A DNA stretch of 64,000 nt from Zygnema cylindricum (taxonomy: Eukaryota > Streptophyta > Zygnematophyceae > Zygnematales > Zygnemataceae), in assembly GCA_037447655.1 (NCBI GenBank), contig JBBHKE010002414.1, forward strand, positions 1 through 64,000. Reading direction: 5' to 3'. Position 1 is the stretch's first letter, and the number at the start of each line of letters is the position of its first letter. Shown here one piece after another: positions 34,513 to 46,623 of this stretch. The notes under the pieces were generated by a model that made no database searches, had not been told where the DNA came from, and worked only from the letters and a program-made list of their open reading frames with translations. The position numbers were made by a program, and so were the translations under genes.

Positions 34513-35859
34513 ACAATAACTTTCCGATCCACTATATTAAAGACATTTAAAACAACAACTTGGAGGAGTAATTGATCGACATGGAGATCTAACGAGTCCA
34601 ACATATCGTGACCCACATCATCATAGCCCCCTCGAGTGGCTACCCAAACCGGTGAGGCAAAAATTAATCATGAAACACACCCATGAGTTGTATACATTTG
34701 TGAACGGGCAACCAATCGGCATACTAGACTCCCACCGGTTTGGGACAACCACTAGCGAGATGTCGTGAAGATCACATATCCTCGGAGGAATATTGTGATG
34801 TCGACAGTTGTAGCAATTTTATGGTCCGCGCAAGGTATCTAAGTAAATATACTTGGCAGACCTTCAACCGCACACAGGTTAGAGCCGCTGTCGGTCACAA
34901 CAACACAACGATTTTCCAAAACAACAAAATTGGACATTTCAAATTTGGTTAAACAATTTTTGAAAGCCGTTAAACATTTTCCACGGTATGTTTTTCCTTT
35001 GGAAAATGATCGACTTGAAGCGTGCGTGCGAGAATTTTATATTATTTGTCGATAACATGAGCGATTACTGATATGAATGATATGAATGAGGTTCTTTTTA
35101 CCGTCTTGGTCCAGAGATAGGTCGTAAATGCGACAAAACTATTGCTATCAATAATTTTAGTAAGTTTTGGATGATCAAACTACGAATATTTTTGACAAAA
35201 GATATAATGTAGTTTTCTACGCTATTTACGGACGGAAGTAGCTGGTCGATGTCAACACTTTTGTTGGACGAAACACCAACATCAAACAATTCTTGACAAA
35301 ATGCTTGAAAATTTGCGAAAAAAAAAAAAAACAATAATAAATTATCATACAATTACTAACCATGATCAATAAGAAGGTTTCTACCAAAACGAATTTTATT
35401 TTTATGGATAGACAAATAAAAAACAACATCATGACATACAAATAATAACAAAAAAATAAATATAAGCGAACGAGTATGAATTATTGATAAGAAAATAGTG
35501 ATGAAGCTCAAATATATAAATTTATTAACAAAACAAGTTATAATGACATGTACATTAAAGCCATCCTAAATGGAATTCGAAATAAATCATACCTGAACCG
35601 TCGACTATCGAAAATGGTGATATTTGACATTGACAGGTTGTCATATTTGTGGAAACACCGTCTAAAGTGCATAATTAACACTTTACAATAGAGTACGATT
35701 TGCGGCCCTTATCTTCCATTAAGATTTGCGAAATGAATAGTGTCAGTACAGTGTCAGATTTGCGACGCTAATCATGATGTCACGTACTTCCAAGATACCA
35801 GGAGTACAAATTACAACAATGTTGTGGACAGTGCAAAACCTTCAATTTTTTCGTTTTCT
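34513..35859. other. No gene recognised
   Basis: AT-rich sequence with short ORFs only. No RNA gene or clean TIR element recognised. Confidence 0.4.
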
Positions 35860-35865
35860 GCTTAT

Positions 35866-36018
35866 CCGACAGTACCCGTTTTTTTTTTTTTGTTGTTGTG
35901 AATCACCCGCCTGGATCCGCCCGGCCCCCAGAATTTGGCAACCGAATCCGTTCCGGATCCGACGCGGGCGGTCGGGTAACGGTTGGTTACGGTATCGGGT
36001 AACTGTTTGCGACCTCTA
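35866..36018. mobile_element. hAT-like element remnant
   Basis: CGAATCCGTTCCGGATCCGAC and GTTTGCGACCTCT match the inner and terminal parts of the elements at 26036 and 26219 in inverse orientation. The left terminus is degraded after a long T run. Confidence 0.55.
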
Positions 36019-36514
36019 ATCAACATCTACGGAATTTACGGAATTCAGTGACGATTCCTAAAACATGTAACATACGGGAATGTCCCGACATCGGTGTGCG
36101 GCTACCAGCGGTGGCATCATCGTTCTAGACCACGAATACATAGGCATTTCTTTGCAAAGTAGCACACCAATGCATAAACAGTTGACAAATAATAGAAGAG
36201 AATCTCTTGCAAAACAATCGTGTTACATACAACGCATCACATTGCACATTCTTATAGACTTTAGACATTTAGACTTTAGGAGGAGAACTCAGCTTTATTG
36301 AATAAAGTCTTGAAATCATTGTAACTCCTCTATGATTGTTAATTGGTCGTAAAGCTGTTTATACCTGCCTGCTTCTCCCAATCTCATTCTACTCCGTAAT
36401 CCACACCAATGGTAGAGTAGATTCATACAAATGGCACTATTCCATATATATGTTTGGTTTCGTGTCTACACTCGTCTGAGGCCCAAGCTTGAGAGAATGA
36501 CCCAAACTTCGACC

Positions 36515-36612
36515 CCTCCCCCTCTCTCCGCCTCTCCCTCTCCCTCTCCCCCTTTGTGTCTCCCTCTCCCTCTCCCTCTGCCTCTGCCTCTCTCTCTGTC
36601 CCTCCGTCTCCC
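36515..36612 (-). repeat. Purine-rich (minus strand) tract after the S41 gene stop
   Basis: On the plus strand it is CCCTCTCC-type repeat. Relative to the minus-strand peptidase gene it is a G/A-rich trailer starting about 15 bases after the stop codon, like the tract that follows SEC61B. Confidence 0.65.
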
Positions 36613-36626
36613 TCCACTCGATCTAA

Positions 36627-39600
36627 TTACTGAAAGAACTTTGTCGCTTCTTTCCAAATAAGCTTTTGGTCCACCACATTCGCTTCGGTGTATCGTATTT
36701 TAAAACGTCCAGGGACATAAATAAATTCTTGAGGAATAGTTGAACTTTCGGGTCCGTAAGCTTGAGCTACGACAAAACGTAATACTCCGGGAATGGGTAA
36801 AAGAGGAGGCGCATATTGACTCTCCGTAAGGTTTAAACCGACAACTTCCTTAGTGTAAAATGAGTTAGAATCGGTGACGAATCCGACTGCTCCATCTCCG
36901 ATTTGAAACGGATTCGAATTTTTCTTTCCACCGACACTAACAGCTGTAATATTGTACCATTGTACCATTTGGTAACTAAATAGGGCGCAAGTGGAATAAC
37001 AAAGACCGTTACTTACAATCATAATTTTGTTTTTCGGAAAAATGGATTTCGTGGGAAGGTCAAACTTGAAATAATCTGCAATTTCATTAGTAAATAAATT
37101 GGAAAAGTGGATGAGAGATGAATATGGTGAAGTATTGTTGTTTACAGTGTTATTCACTAAGGGATAAAAAAAATCCGAGGGACTTTTTATCGGTGTCCGT
37201 CGCTATTAGCGTAAGTGCCCACTTCGATAATCGTAATTAGAATCCGTCGCTGTTTTGATTTCGATGCTTTTTGTAAGCTTCTTGTACAAAACTGTTTGCT
37301 TTAAATTGCAATAAGAATCCAGGAAAATTATCGGGGAAAAATAATTGTGTCAGAAAAGCTGCGGTTTGGGCAAATCCACCGCCATTGTTGCTAAGCTCTA
37401 CAATCAGACGAGACGCTCCAGAATTTCTGCAACACATTTCAAAACAGAAAAACATTTCACCAAGGAGAACATTTCAGTTAAATCGGAAAACAATAGAAAA
37501 TGCTCTTGCTGATTTCCCTAATCAAACTTGAAATGCCAGAATTTCTGCAAAATAATTTAGAAAGAAAAATATACTTTTATTTTAGGTGGGTAAATACTAA
37601 AAAAGTGGTAGCTATCATCCGAGAGGCGCCAGAATTTCTGCAAAGTATTTTTGGGAACATTTTTTTTTGTTTTAATTTGATTGATGAACACAAATAAGAA
37701 AAGTGTGTTTAGAAATAAGCTGGTTAGTCGGTTGTCTTGGAACCAATGAATTTGAGAGATTTTGGGATGAGTGGGGGGATCCATTAAAGCAAATAATTAA
37801 ACGTAAAGTTCACATTTCGGAAACATCAAATTATTCTGCTTTTGTTTACGAAGAATTATACTCAAAAGCTTGCAATAAGAGAGACGAATTGATGATAAGG
37901 ATATATACTGAGGACAGAGAAGTCAAAATAAGGAAATTGAAAAAATTAAACAGTGTGAAATATGAATAATTATTACCCCGTAAGAAATAACATTTCTCAC
38001 TGATGTTGATGTTGAAAGATACAGTGATCTTAGATCAGGCGCAAGATAACAATACACCCAAACAAAAAATTATGAATTTTGGGATAGAAATTACAACCTT
38101 ACTGCCCAATATCCGCTGAGAAGTCCTCTCATAGTAGTAACAGGATCATTATTAAATATAAAGCTGGGAATTGCCATAACAGCTGTAACCATATCTTCCA
38201 AAAGATACACCTGCAAAAAAGGAGAATTGTAAAAGATGGAAAAGTTCAAAAATAGGGAAATGTACCCAGCTTACTCGATCCGATTTGGATATTCAAACGG
38301 TTCTTGGATCCTTGGGAAATTGCAAGCCACCTTTACTATTCTAGTCCAAGATTTCTCTTGCATCAAATAGAACGCCTAACTATTAAAAATAAACACCATT
38401 CAGAAAATGAAAACTAATCTTGAACTTTAGTTTAGAGAATACCTTCACATAGGCATTCGCGTCGGTCAAAAGATATGCGCTTGCACCTTCCCCAGCTTTC
38501 ATCGATTCTAAAGAAAAATGTTGTGGATTTTTTTTTTTGGGTTCAAGAAAAGTGAAGAAGTTGGTTGGATCCCTCTTCAAAGATTCCGCCATGGCCACTG
38601 TTTGGGCTTGTTTCCGACAATTGGCATTATAATATTCTTTACTACTGTTAAAAGAACTGGCACCTCCGTAAAACGCATAGTAAGGCACTTGGAGGACCTC
38701 CGATTCAGTTGAATATTTCCTGGAAAAAAAAATGACGATAGGAAGGACAAATGGCATGTCAGTTTTGCTGCAAGGAATTCTGAAAAACACATTATCTGGT
38801 TGGCAGTTCTACCTTAAGATGTTGTACCAATATGTAACTTGGGCTCGGTTCAATCCATGATAAAACACCACAAAGAAACTAACAATTGATTCTACAATCA
38901 TATATTTCCACTTGTCATATGTGAAAAATATTTTGGAACTCCCTTCCATGTTTTGCAAATTAATAAATAATTCATGAAAAAAATTGAGAAATATTCCCAA
39001 AATAATGATTCCAGAAGTTGCACTTTGGCACATACCTACGAACTGTAAGAGTAAGTGTATCATTGTCCGGAAAAATGGGAGGTTGCATCAAGCTTCCGTA
39101 TTGGGTTTCATCAACACCAAGCCGAAAAAAGAGGCCGTTCACACGTGATTGTGAATTACGATAACTACCCTCCTTACTCGCTCTCCATTTAATGTAATCC
39201 GCAGAATCTAGACCGTCGATTTTCAACACTTGGGCTCCCGCAAATACAGTTATGTCTTCGACGTTTAATGCTTGAGCCGTCAAACTTAGGATTCTTGGCT
39301 GATTTTCCGTTAAATAATTAATTACTGCCAAATTAAATAAGATAAACACCCAGATTTAGAAAAACACAAAAAACATCCAGAAAAACACGATGACCATATT
39401 AGAATTTATTGGAAAAGCTATCAAAATATATTTACTAAAACGTCTAAAATAATGAGCTGACCGAAAAGACAAAGATTCGGCTTTAGTACTGAAAATGATT
39501 TTAGAGCCTTGAAAAGTTTCGCGACGCGTTCCAATGCAAGACTTATGAAGAAACAAATTTTGGTTTGTCATTTACCTGAAACGGAAGCAATTTTGACCTC

Positions 39601-40881
39601 CGTTGAACTTGTTTCGCTGTTAAACACTTGAACCATAGGAAGGCCGTTCAAGCAGAAACAACTGTATAACAGTCAGGACTCCATCCCGTGTGCGCATCTC
39701 TCAAATTGTTGATAGTCTTTATGATGTCTTGATGGAAATCAAAATCGCTGGAATAGTTTGTGTTCTGTATTCGGATAAATTGCTTTCGAAGACGAATTTT
39801 ACTGTAGAGTCGCATGTCGGGTGACTGAATGGCAAAATCGGTGTAAGGGTACACTTTGATAAGCATCTTCCAAATGATGTTTAACACGGTTTTTGCTTCT
39901 TGTGGGCGGTACGGGAAAGTACGGAGACATGCTCTAAATTGAGAGGGAGCAATACCTTCACTAATTTGAACCATCTGCCCAACGGTTGCACATGGATCCA
40001 CTGCTTTTGCAAATATACCCATGAATCCATTAATTGCCAAAAGCAAGATGTAGAAGAAAAAAGTTTTTGATGGTCCAAAATTGTGAACTTTGGCCCTGAA
40101 AAGATAAAACAACCCACAGTATGCATGGTTTAGAAAAAGGTCTGACTGTTTGTGTTGTGTAAACGAAAGAAACAGGCAACCAAGGCTTGGGATTTAAAAT
40201 TTAGAATGTAACAACATAAACAATGTCCCCAACGCCCAATATCCAATGTCCAATGTCCAATGTCTAATGTTCAATGTCCAATGTCCTATATTCAATGTCC
40301 AATGTCTAATGTCCAATGTCCAATGTCCAATATCCAATGTCCGATGTTCAATGTCCAATGTCCAATGTCCAATGAACACGAGATAAAGGGTGAGAGAGGG
40401 ATATAGAGAGAAAGTGAACAGGAAAGGCAAAGTGACAGAAAAAGAGATATAGTCAAAGAGCAAGGGCAGCAGATATAGTCAGTCAAAAAGCAAAGGCGGC
40501 AGGGAAAGATAAATAGACAAACAGACAGAGAACATAAAGGCACAAGTAAAGGTAGGGAACAATTGAGGGAGAAGTACCAAGAGATTGAGGAGGAGAGAGG
40601 GCAAGAGAGAAGGAACATAGAAAGGAAAACTGAAAGAAAAAGAGAGAGATAAAATGTGAGGGAAAGAGAGAAGAGAAGAAGAGAAAGAAAAACAATGAAT
40701 TGTCTTGACTTCCTCTAAGCTTTCAGGACAAAAAAAAAAAAAAATCTCTCTCGCCTATTTATTCCTTCCTCCTTTCGAACATTCCTCTCCATCAAATTAC
40801 CGCATCTAAATTCAATTCCTCCTCTCCTCTCCGCCTCTCTCACCACACACGTGTGTCCAATACTCACTTCCATGGCGACAT
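36627..40881 (-). CDS. Secreted S41-family (C-terminal-processing/CPAF-like) peptidase, about 640 aa, about seven exons, with an apparent frameshift
   Basis: Proposed exons are 40881-40868 (MSPW plus a split Lys), 40095-39576, 39324-39036, 38719-38443, 38210-38098, 37426 to about 37288, and about 37202 (or 37156) to 36627. Most joins are GT-AG with matching phase. A hydrophobic signal/anchor (TFFFYILLLAINGFMGIFA) precedes PCATVGQ. The block FRACLRTFPYRPQEAKTVL and RDAHTGW fit the N-terminal part and catalytic-His region of fungal S41 proteins. RLIVELSNNGGGFAQTAAFL is the substrate-groove Gly-rich block, and NGLCYSTCALFSYQ carries the probable Ser nucleophile. It is likely an extracellular or endomembrane serine endopeptidase. 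Exon 2 needs a frame change near 39660, and the junction near 37200-37290 is unresolved. It may be a young pseudogene or contain assembly errors. Confidence 0.75.
37196..37251. repeat. 9-bp direct repeats around a 38-bp MITE-like remnant in the S41 gene
   Basis: TCCGTCGCT occurs at 37196-37204 and 37243-37251. The 38 bases between start ATTAGCGTAAG and end TCGTAATTAGAA, similar to family-A termini. It lies exactly where the exon 6/exon 7 boundary is hard to define. Confidence 0.6.
40215..40373 (-). repeat. 7-bp minisatellite in intron 1 of the S41 gene
   Basis: CCAATGT/CTAATGT units on the plus strand (ACATTGG on the gene strand), about 22 copies. Because 7 and 3 share no factor, all frames encode the same heptapeptide (GHWTLDI-like), producing two spurious ORFs. 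Confidence 0.9.
40380..40870. repeat. Purine-rich then pyrimidine-rich low-complexity blocks in S41 intron 1
   Basis: 40380-40690 is G/A-rich on the plus strand. 40735-40860 is C/T-rich on the plus strand, thus purine-rich just after the exon 1 splice donor of the minus-strand gene. No domain-bearing ORF. Confidence 0.6.
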
Positions 40882-41046
40882 CCTTCCGGGAACCTTCTCG
40901 CTGTGACTCACGTTACGCCTCCGCAAACTGGTAATCGTATTCAATCTGGACCCACTTACAGCAGCTTTATGATACTACACTAATTTTGGTGAACTACGGA
41001 GGACGAGGACTTCCTGGAGAAGCAGAGTAACGGAAGAGCAGAACTA

Positions 41047-41265
41047 CACCGTGTATCGCTATTGGTGTTAATGTATTTTTTTTCGACGTAAAACATCTTT
41101 TTTTCCCGTACACACATGTCGAATTGTGGATCGGATGGTTTCGATTGAAAGGTAAGATTCTCAGCTTCCGATTGGCGGTTTCAAATTGAAAATCGGATGA
41201 ATGTGTACGGAGAAAAGATGTTTTAACTCAAAAAAAAACATCAACAGTAATAGCGATACACGGTA
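41047..41265. mobile_element. MITE family C, copy 6 (well preserved)
   Basis: It starts CACCGTGTATCGCTATTGG and ends TAATAGCGATACACGGTA, with TA on both sides. The interior shows inverted AAAACATCTTTT arms around GATGGTTTCGATTGAAAG. The flanking 41266-42159 stretch has no recognised gene. Confidence 0.8.
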
Positions 41266-42159
41266 TAGAGTTTGACTTCAGAGCGGAAGAGTCAAACTAA
41301 AGCTGTCTGTACTGTACAGTACAGCCGCTGAATTGAATTTTAGCGGTCGTCTTTTGTCCTTTAATATCAGAATTGTAGTTTCACGGTCCACTTTTGTCCT
41401 TACGATTCTGGTCTTTTTGACTTTGTTGGTCATCAGTTGTTTTTAGTGACAATCATGTTTTATCGTTTTGTACTTTGATGGTATTACCATCGCGCTCTTG
41501 GAAATAAAATATATTTCGTTCGTCTGTATACGTGTGAATGCTGTATCAGTTTATTCTAATGACTATTCTCAAAAGTCGTAAATAGCTAATGTGTTGATAA
41601 TGTTATTTCGGCGCCCTTAAATTTCATCCCTTGAATCTAAAAAAGAAAATTGCTATTTTTTTCCTTTATGGTAAAATAGGTACTGTCCAATTACCTAAGG
41701 GTCCACAACGGTCAACAAATAAAAAAAGGTCAAACTTTTGTTATTTCTTGTCATCCATATCTAAGGGTTTTACAGGAGTCAACTAAAATACAAATAAGGG
41801 TAAAGTTCCATTACGGGAAAAATGAGGTTGTTTACTTAATGCTGTACTGTTTCATGCAGTGCCGTACCAAAAAAAAAATTGCCAGTAAAAAAAGGTTATT
41901 GAATGATTGATTCTATTCTCCGAAGTTATGAGCGTAAACCTTGGCCGTCGATGCAAAATCTGATACGTCATCGGACGAACCTTTCAGTTTGCAACAAGTG
42001 ACCCGATGTACTCTTTCACTTTGCCGGCGCGCGTATCGCTCGACGCGGCTGATTGGTTGATTTGTATTTAGGTACGGTACTTGTTGGTTCTTTGGTGATT
42101 TGAGGTCTGTGACGTTTCATTTGGAGAATCGGTACTTGTTATGCATTGAGTGGCATCAC

Positions 42160-43600
42160 GTGGGTTTTGACCGGATTTTTCAAAATCTTTTAAAAAACTT
42201 CACACCGACAAATTTCACTTCAAATCTTCAATTGCGTACTATGTACCTGCGTACTAAGTCAACAGAAATTTTGTACTTCTTGCAAACGCCAGTCTTTTAC
42301 GCCAAGTTCCTGTTTTCGAACATGACGAAAATCTTTTGCCGGAAATAGTGTGACGAAAGAGCGTTCCCAGAAATAGCGCGACGAAGGACCGTTTCGAGAT
42401 TTCTTTTCTAATTTTCAGTTGCATTTTGAAAAGTACATGCCATGTGCAAATTTCGTCAATTTTCGTTGGTTTTCTATCGTACCGCGTAGTTTATTCGTCC
42501 AGCGTGTCACGAATAATTTTTTTCTATATCTGCCAACCCACCTCTTCCACCGTACGTTGGCAGTTACAGATAAAAATGAAGCGAACGCCTCGCAGATGAA
42601 CATCCGACAGTATGTATTACCTCCCAGACGTTCGGAGAGTATTGGCAATTCTATGTAATGTTGTTTCTAGTAGTGTTGGGTATCGGGTAATTTCATATCG
42701 CGATAACTTCGATATTCGATATATCGAATATCGATCGAGCAGAATCCTCGATATATCGTACCGAGACCAGCAAATCATCGCGATATGCATCGCGATATAT
42801 AATATTTTATAAATTTAATATTTTATATAATATGTTATTTTAGCGATAAAGACAAATTGTCTCATACGCGACGTACGACGTGATTTGCATTCCGTGACTT
42901 AAAGGTAGACGCCGCAAAATGTAACCGACAAAAAGTACTAATACTGTAATTCACATAATTACTTATTTGGGGTATGGTTGCATCAAAAGGTCTCTGTAAT
43001 AGTACGGACAACAAAATTTATGTATTACAGAGGCCTCGGTTACATCGCGTATCATTCTGTAAACAAGTTTTTACATACGTGTTTTAATTTGAGTGGTTCC
43101 TTGTAAGTTGACGATCAGATCTCTAAAATCGTCAAAGATTTGAAACCGACCATTTTCGTATAGAAATCCGTACTTGCATATTACGTACGTGTACTTCACA
43201 AGTGTATCGCGTCAATGTACCTCAGAGATCTCCTTCACTCTGTTGGCTTTCAAAAAAACACCGTGTTTCTTTTCGGCAAAGATTTTACGGTCAACTAGTC
43301 CGAATGCACGTGACTTTGGAGACCTGTGAACAAATTTATTTATTTTTAAATGCCTCGATATATCGACGATACGATGTATCGGCGATACATCACGATATTT
43401 TTATTTTCGATATATCAAAGTGATCTATCGATTATTGGGTACCTAAAATTCGATATATATTGAATATCGGCAAACTGTCTTCGATACCCAACACTGTTTT
43501 CTAGTATAAAAACAAAATAAGCGGTACGGCTTGGTACGGATAGTGGTTGATTTATGTAAACTACCCCACTTTTCGACTAATGGAACTTGACCTTGATGCG
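42160..43600. mobile_element. TIR element family E, copy 1, split by a hAT element
   Basis: Sequence before 42670 and after 43497 matches the continuous copies at 57105-57775 and 59117-59853 (for example ATCTGCCAACCCACCTC, GAAGCGAACGCCTCGCAGATG, then TATAAAAACAAAATA and GGCGGTACGG-type blocks). The 826 bp between them is a hAT insertion. The left limit is approximate. Confidence 0.65.
42671..43496. mobile_element. hAT MITE (TAGTGTTGGGTATCG family), copy 1
   Basis: The ends TAGTGTTGGGTATCG and CGATACCCAACACTG are inverted. The flanks GTTTCTAG and TTTTCTAG match at 7 of 8. Both ends are rich in TATCGATA-like palindromes. A truncated copy of the GGGTATGGTTGCATCA element (compare 51802-52467) occupies about 42971-43330. 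No transposase is visible. Confidence 0.8.
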
Positions 43601-43719
43601 CATGAAACACCAAAAAAAAAACGAATATGCGCATGAAACAAAATTCAAAAGCTTTTAAAATGCGTTGACCGACTTTGACTTCATACTAAAAATCATAAGA
43701 AAACATCTAATAAAAAATA

Positions 43720-45187
43720 GGGAATTGCTCATCGCAGAGACAGTTTTTGCTGTGCGCAGGTACACCGAGAATCGTAATTAGAGTTATATACGCTAATTTC
43801 GTCACCCCAAATTTTGACTCTACAATTATAAATAGAGTAAATTATTCTAAATTATTCTTTACATCATTTAAGGTACTTTTTGAATGAGCGTTAATAACTC
43901 TAATACAGTGGCTTTTTAAATAGTGTCGCGTACGGTCGGTGTTTGACCGTGAAAAACGGTACTTTATTAAGTAAAAAAGTACAAATAATGATTTACCACA
44001 GGTCTTTTTCATATAACTACGTTTTAACAAACTACGTAATGCAAACATCATAATGACGTGAAATTGTACGTTTTGTCAAATTGTGTACTTTTACTTAATT
44101 TAAAATGGATGTATTCGGCGCCCAAATTTACGCCCAAATTAGAGTTATTGATAAATTAGAGTAAATTTCCTTTTTGAAAAAGTTATATCACAAAAATTAG
44201 AGTTCATAACTCAAATATATATATATTTTTTTTACTCTAATTTTTTCTTTACTCTAATTACGAATCGCGGTGTAATTGTCAAAAATAGTACAGTTTAAGT
44301 ATAGTATAGTACAAGTCACGTATATTTGAGTTCAAAGTTTACGGTCAATTCGTCGAACAACTTTGACTGGCGAAATATTGTAACGACGGTCAAAAAAATG
44401 TCGCGCTTGCGAACGTCGACCGTCATAAAAAAAAAACATTCACACGGTTGACACACGTTTACGGTAACAAAACTGCGGCAGCCACATATAAATAAAATGG
44501 TTGCGCACAAGTAGTTTCTCACTTCACGTGAGCTCCACTGTGAGAGCAAATACTAACATTTAACTTAGACGTAAAAATGAAATATAATCGCGAACTGTTA
44601 TGTTGAACCTAAACACAAATTATAGGTTGGCGTCATATGTATAAATTAACTCGGACGAAACGGAAATAATTTTCGTACAAGATAAGAAAGCATACCCGCC
44701 TAAAAATATCGAAGAAACTAAATGATAAAAAAACGCGTCATCACACGCGACCAAATGAAGACACCATATTTATGAATCAACATGTTTACGTTGACAACGT
44801 ACTTCACATTGATTCACATTCACGAAAAAAAATTAAATGCGCACATAAAAACAAAATAAAGTACGAACTTAGATGCCAACATGTGCTCTAATAGTGAAAC
44901 ATATGGAAGTGAAAAACTACATTTTATTGATATGTGGTTGCTGCAGTTTTGTTACCGTAAACCTGCTTCGGCCGTGTTAATTGTTTTTTTTTATGACGGT
45001 TGACGTTCGCAAGCACGACACTTTTTTAACCGTCGTTACAATATTTCACCACTCATAGTTGTTCGACGGATTGACCGTCAAATCTGAACTCAAAGGTACG
45101 TGACTTGTACTATACTGTATTTCAACTGTACATTTTTTTACAACTACCTACGCGCAGCAAAAATTGTCTCTGCAATTAGCAATTCCC
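43720..45187. mobile_element. Long-TIR element, family B, copy 2 (complete)
   Basis: The ends GGGAATTGCTCATCGCAGAG and TCTGCAATTAGCAATTCCC are inverted. The arms extend several hundred bases and match the element at 8508-9500 in the opposite orientation (for example GACTGGCGAAATATTGTAAC, and AGTTAATTTA/TAAATTAACT in the interior). The left arm carries a 510-bp MITE at 43763-44272. The right arm keeps the corresponding empty site near 45140. Confidence 0.75.
43763..44272. mobile_element. Family-A-like MITE, 510 bp, inserted in the left arm of element B copy 2
   Basis: Termini CACCGAGAATCGTAATTAG and CTAATTACGAATCGCGGTG, with TA at 43761-43762 and 44273-44274. The interior contains repeated ACTCTAATT and ATTAGAGTT blocks. 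Confidence 0.85.
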
Positions 45188-45429
45188 TAAAAAAAAGTAC
45201 TACAACTTAATCAATCTTATTTTTGTTTTACGTTAATTTACGTACTGTTTAATTAGCGTTAGTTACTTTAAGTTCGATTGGTTTTAAAAAGTGGAATGTA
45301 CAAATTGTGTTAGTCCGTACCAAACTGCTCATTATTTTGTAAAAACCTACAAATCAGTGTTAGGTAAAGGCGTCGACACGCGGTCGCCACGAAAAAGCGC
45401 AGTCGGAATTGATTCCTAGTTATAAAAAC

Positions 45430-45640
45430 GAGGAGAATCGTGAATACATGTTCTCATATGTTCAATCGTCAAACATGTGAACATAGACTATCGCGGCTAC
45501 ATCCAAATTAGTGTTAGGTGTATAAATTAGCGTTAATTTTTGTAGGCGTTAGGCCCTTGAACCCAAAATAGAGTAAAATAGAGTAAATAACACTTATTGT
45601 GTCTTTACACAAACTATTTTTTAACTCTAATAGCGATTTA
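45430..45640. mobile_element. Partial MITE (family J right part)
   Basis: ATTAGCGTTAATTTTTGTAG, GGCGTTAGGCCCTTGAACCC and the end CTCTAATAGCGATTTAACGTG match, inverted, the left part of the element at 49701-50204. The ACATGTTCTCATATGTTC block upstream is also shared. The left limit is uncertain. Confidence 0.55.
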
Positions 45641-45967
45641 ACGTGTACTTTCAATCTTTTATTTGAAATTTTCAGTACAATACTTCCGTACATTTATTCT
45701 ATACGAAAATTACACGCATTGTACGAAAGGTTCAAAATTTATAAAGAATAACGAAATTTCGTAAAAGTATCAAAACCCGTATGAATGGGTTATCTATACT
45801 TTGCACATTCTACGCGAGTGATATTTTTGGAGGTTCTGCATGGCATCGTGATACTTACTCAGATGATACATTTGGAGATTCTGTTTGGCGTCGTGATACT
45901 TGCTGAGATTTTATATGGTAGTAAGATTTTGTTTCGAATTGCGTTTGAAGTGTTCGCTTGAACTGTA

Positions 45968-46584
45968 CATCGTGAATCGTAATTAGAGTAAATTACTCTA
46001 ATTCGGTCGCTCGAAATTTCGACTCTATGACATCAAATACAGTAAATGATTCTAATTTTTGCATTATTCTAATTTAGGTAAGTTTAATTAGCGTAACAAA
46101 ATTGTAATATAGGTTCGTTTTAAATAGTGTGGAGTACGGACGAGGTTCGATTGTGCAAAATTGTACTTTTTTAAGTAAAAAGGTACAAATAATGATTTAA
46201 TACAATCGCGCTCGCACGTGAAATCGGACTAAACGAAAAATCAATCACATCGAAAAAAAGTCGTTCGCATAACTCTCGTTCGTCGACAGCATCGTCGTCA
46301 GTGTGAACATTAACTGACATTCAGCGCGACAAATAATACTAGCGTCATAATGACGTCAAAACTATACAAACTGACAGTTTTTTGTACGGTCATGTAATTT
46401 AGTGTTTATAATTTCAGCGCGGAAATTTATTGCCGACATAACCCAATATAGAGTACTTATATAAATTATAGTAAACTTCGACTGTGAAAAAGTTATTTCA
46501 CATAAATTAGAGATAATTACTCTAATTGTTTTTTTTTGCTTTTTTACTCTAATTTTTTCATTACTCTAATTACGATGCGTGGTG
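45968..46584. mobile_element. Family-A-like MITE, 617 bp
   Basis: Termini CATCGTGAATCGTAATTAG and CTAATTACGATGCGTGGTG, with TA on both sides. The interior holds many ACTCTAATT/ATTAGAGTA blocks and AT-rich filler. It ends 36 bp before the family-F element. Confidence 0.75.
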
Positions 46585-46623
46585 TACCTTCGCTTGAAGT
46601 GTAGTTTCATTGGTAGGCACTTA

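Noticed and set aside
40194-40618. Minus-strand ORFs with GHWTLDI heptads resembling a repeat protein
   Set aside because: Generated by a 7-bp minisatellite that is open in all frames; intronic.
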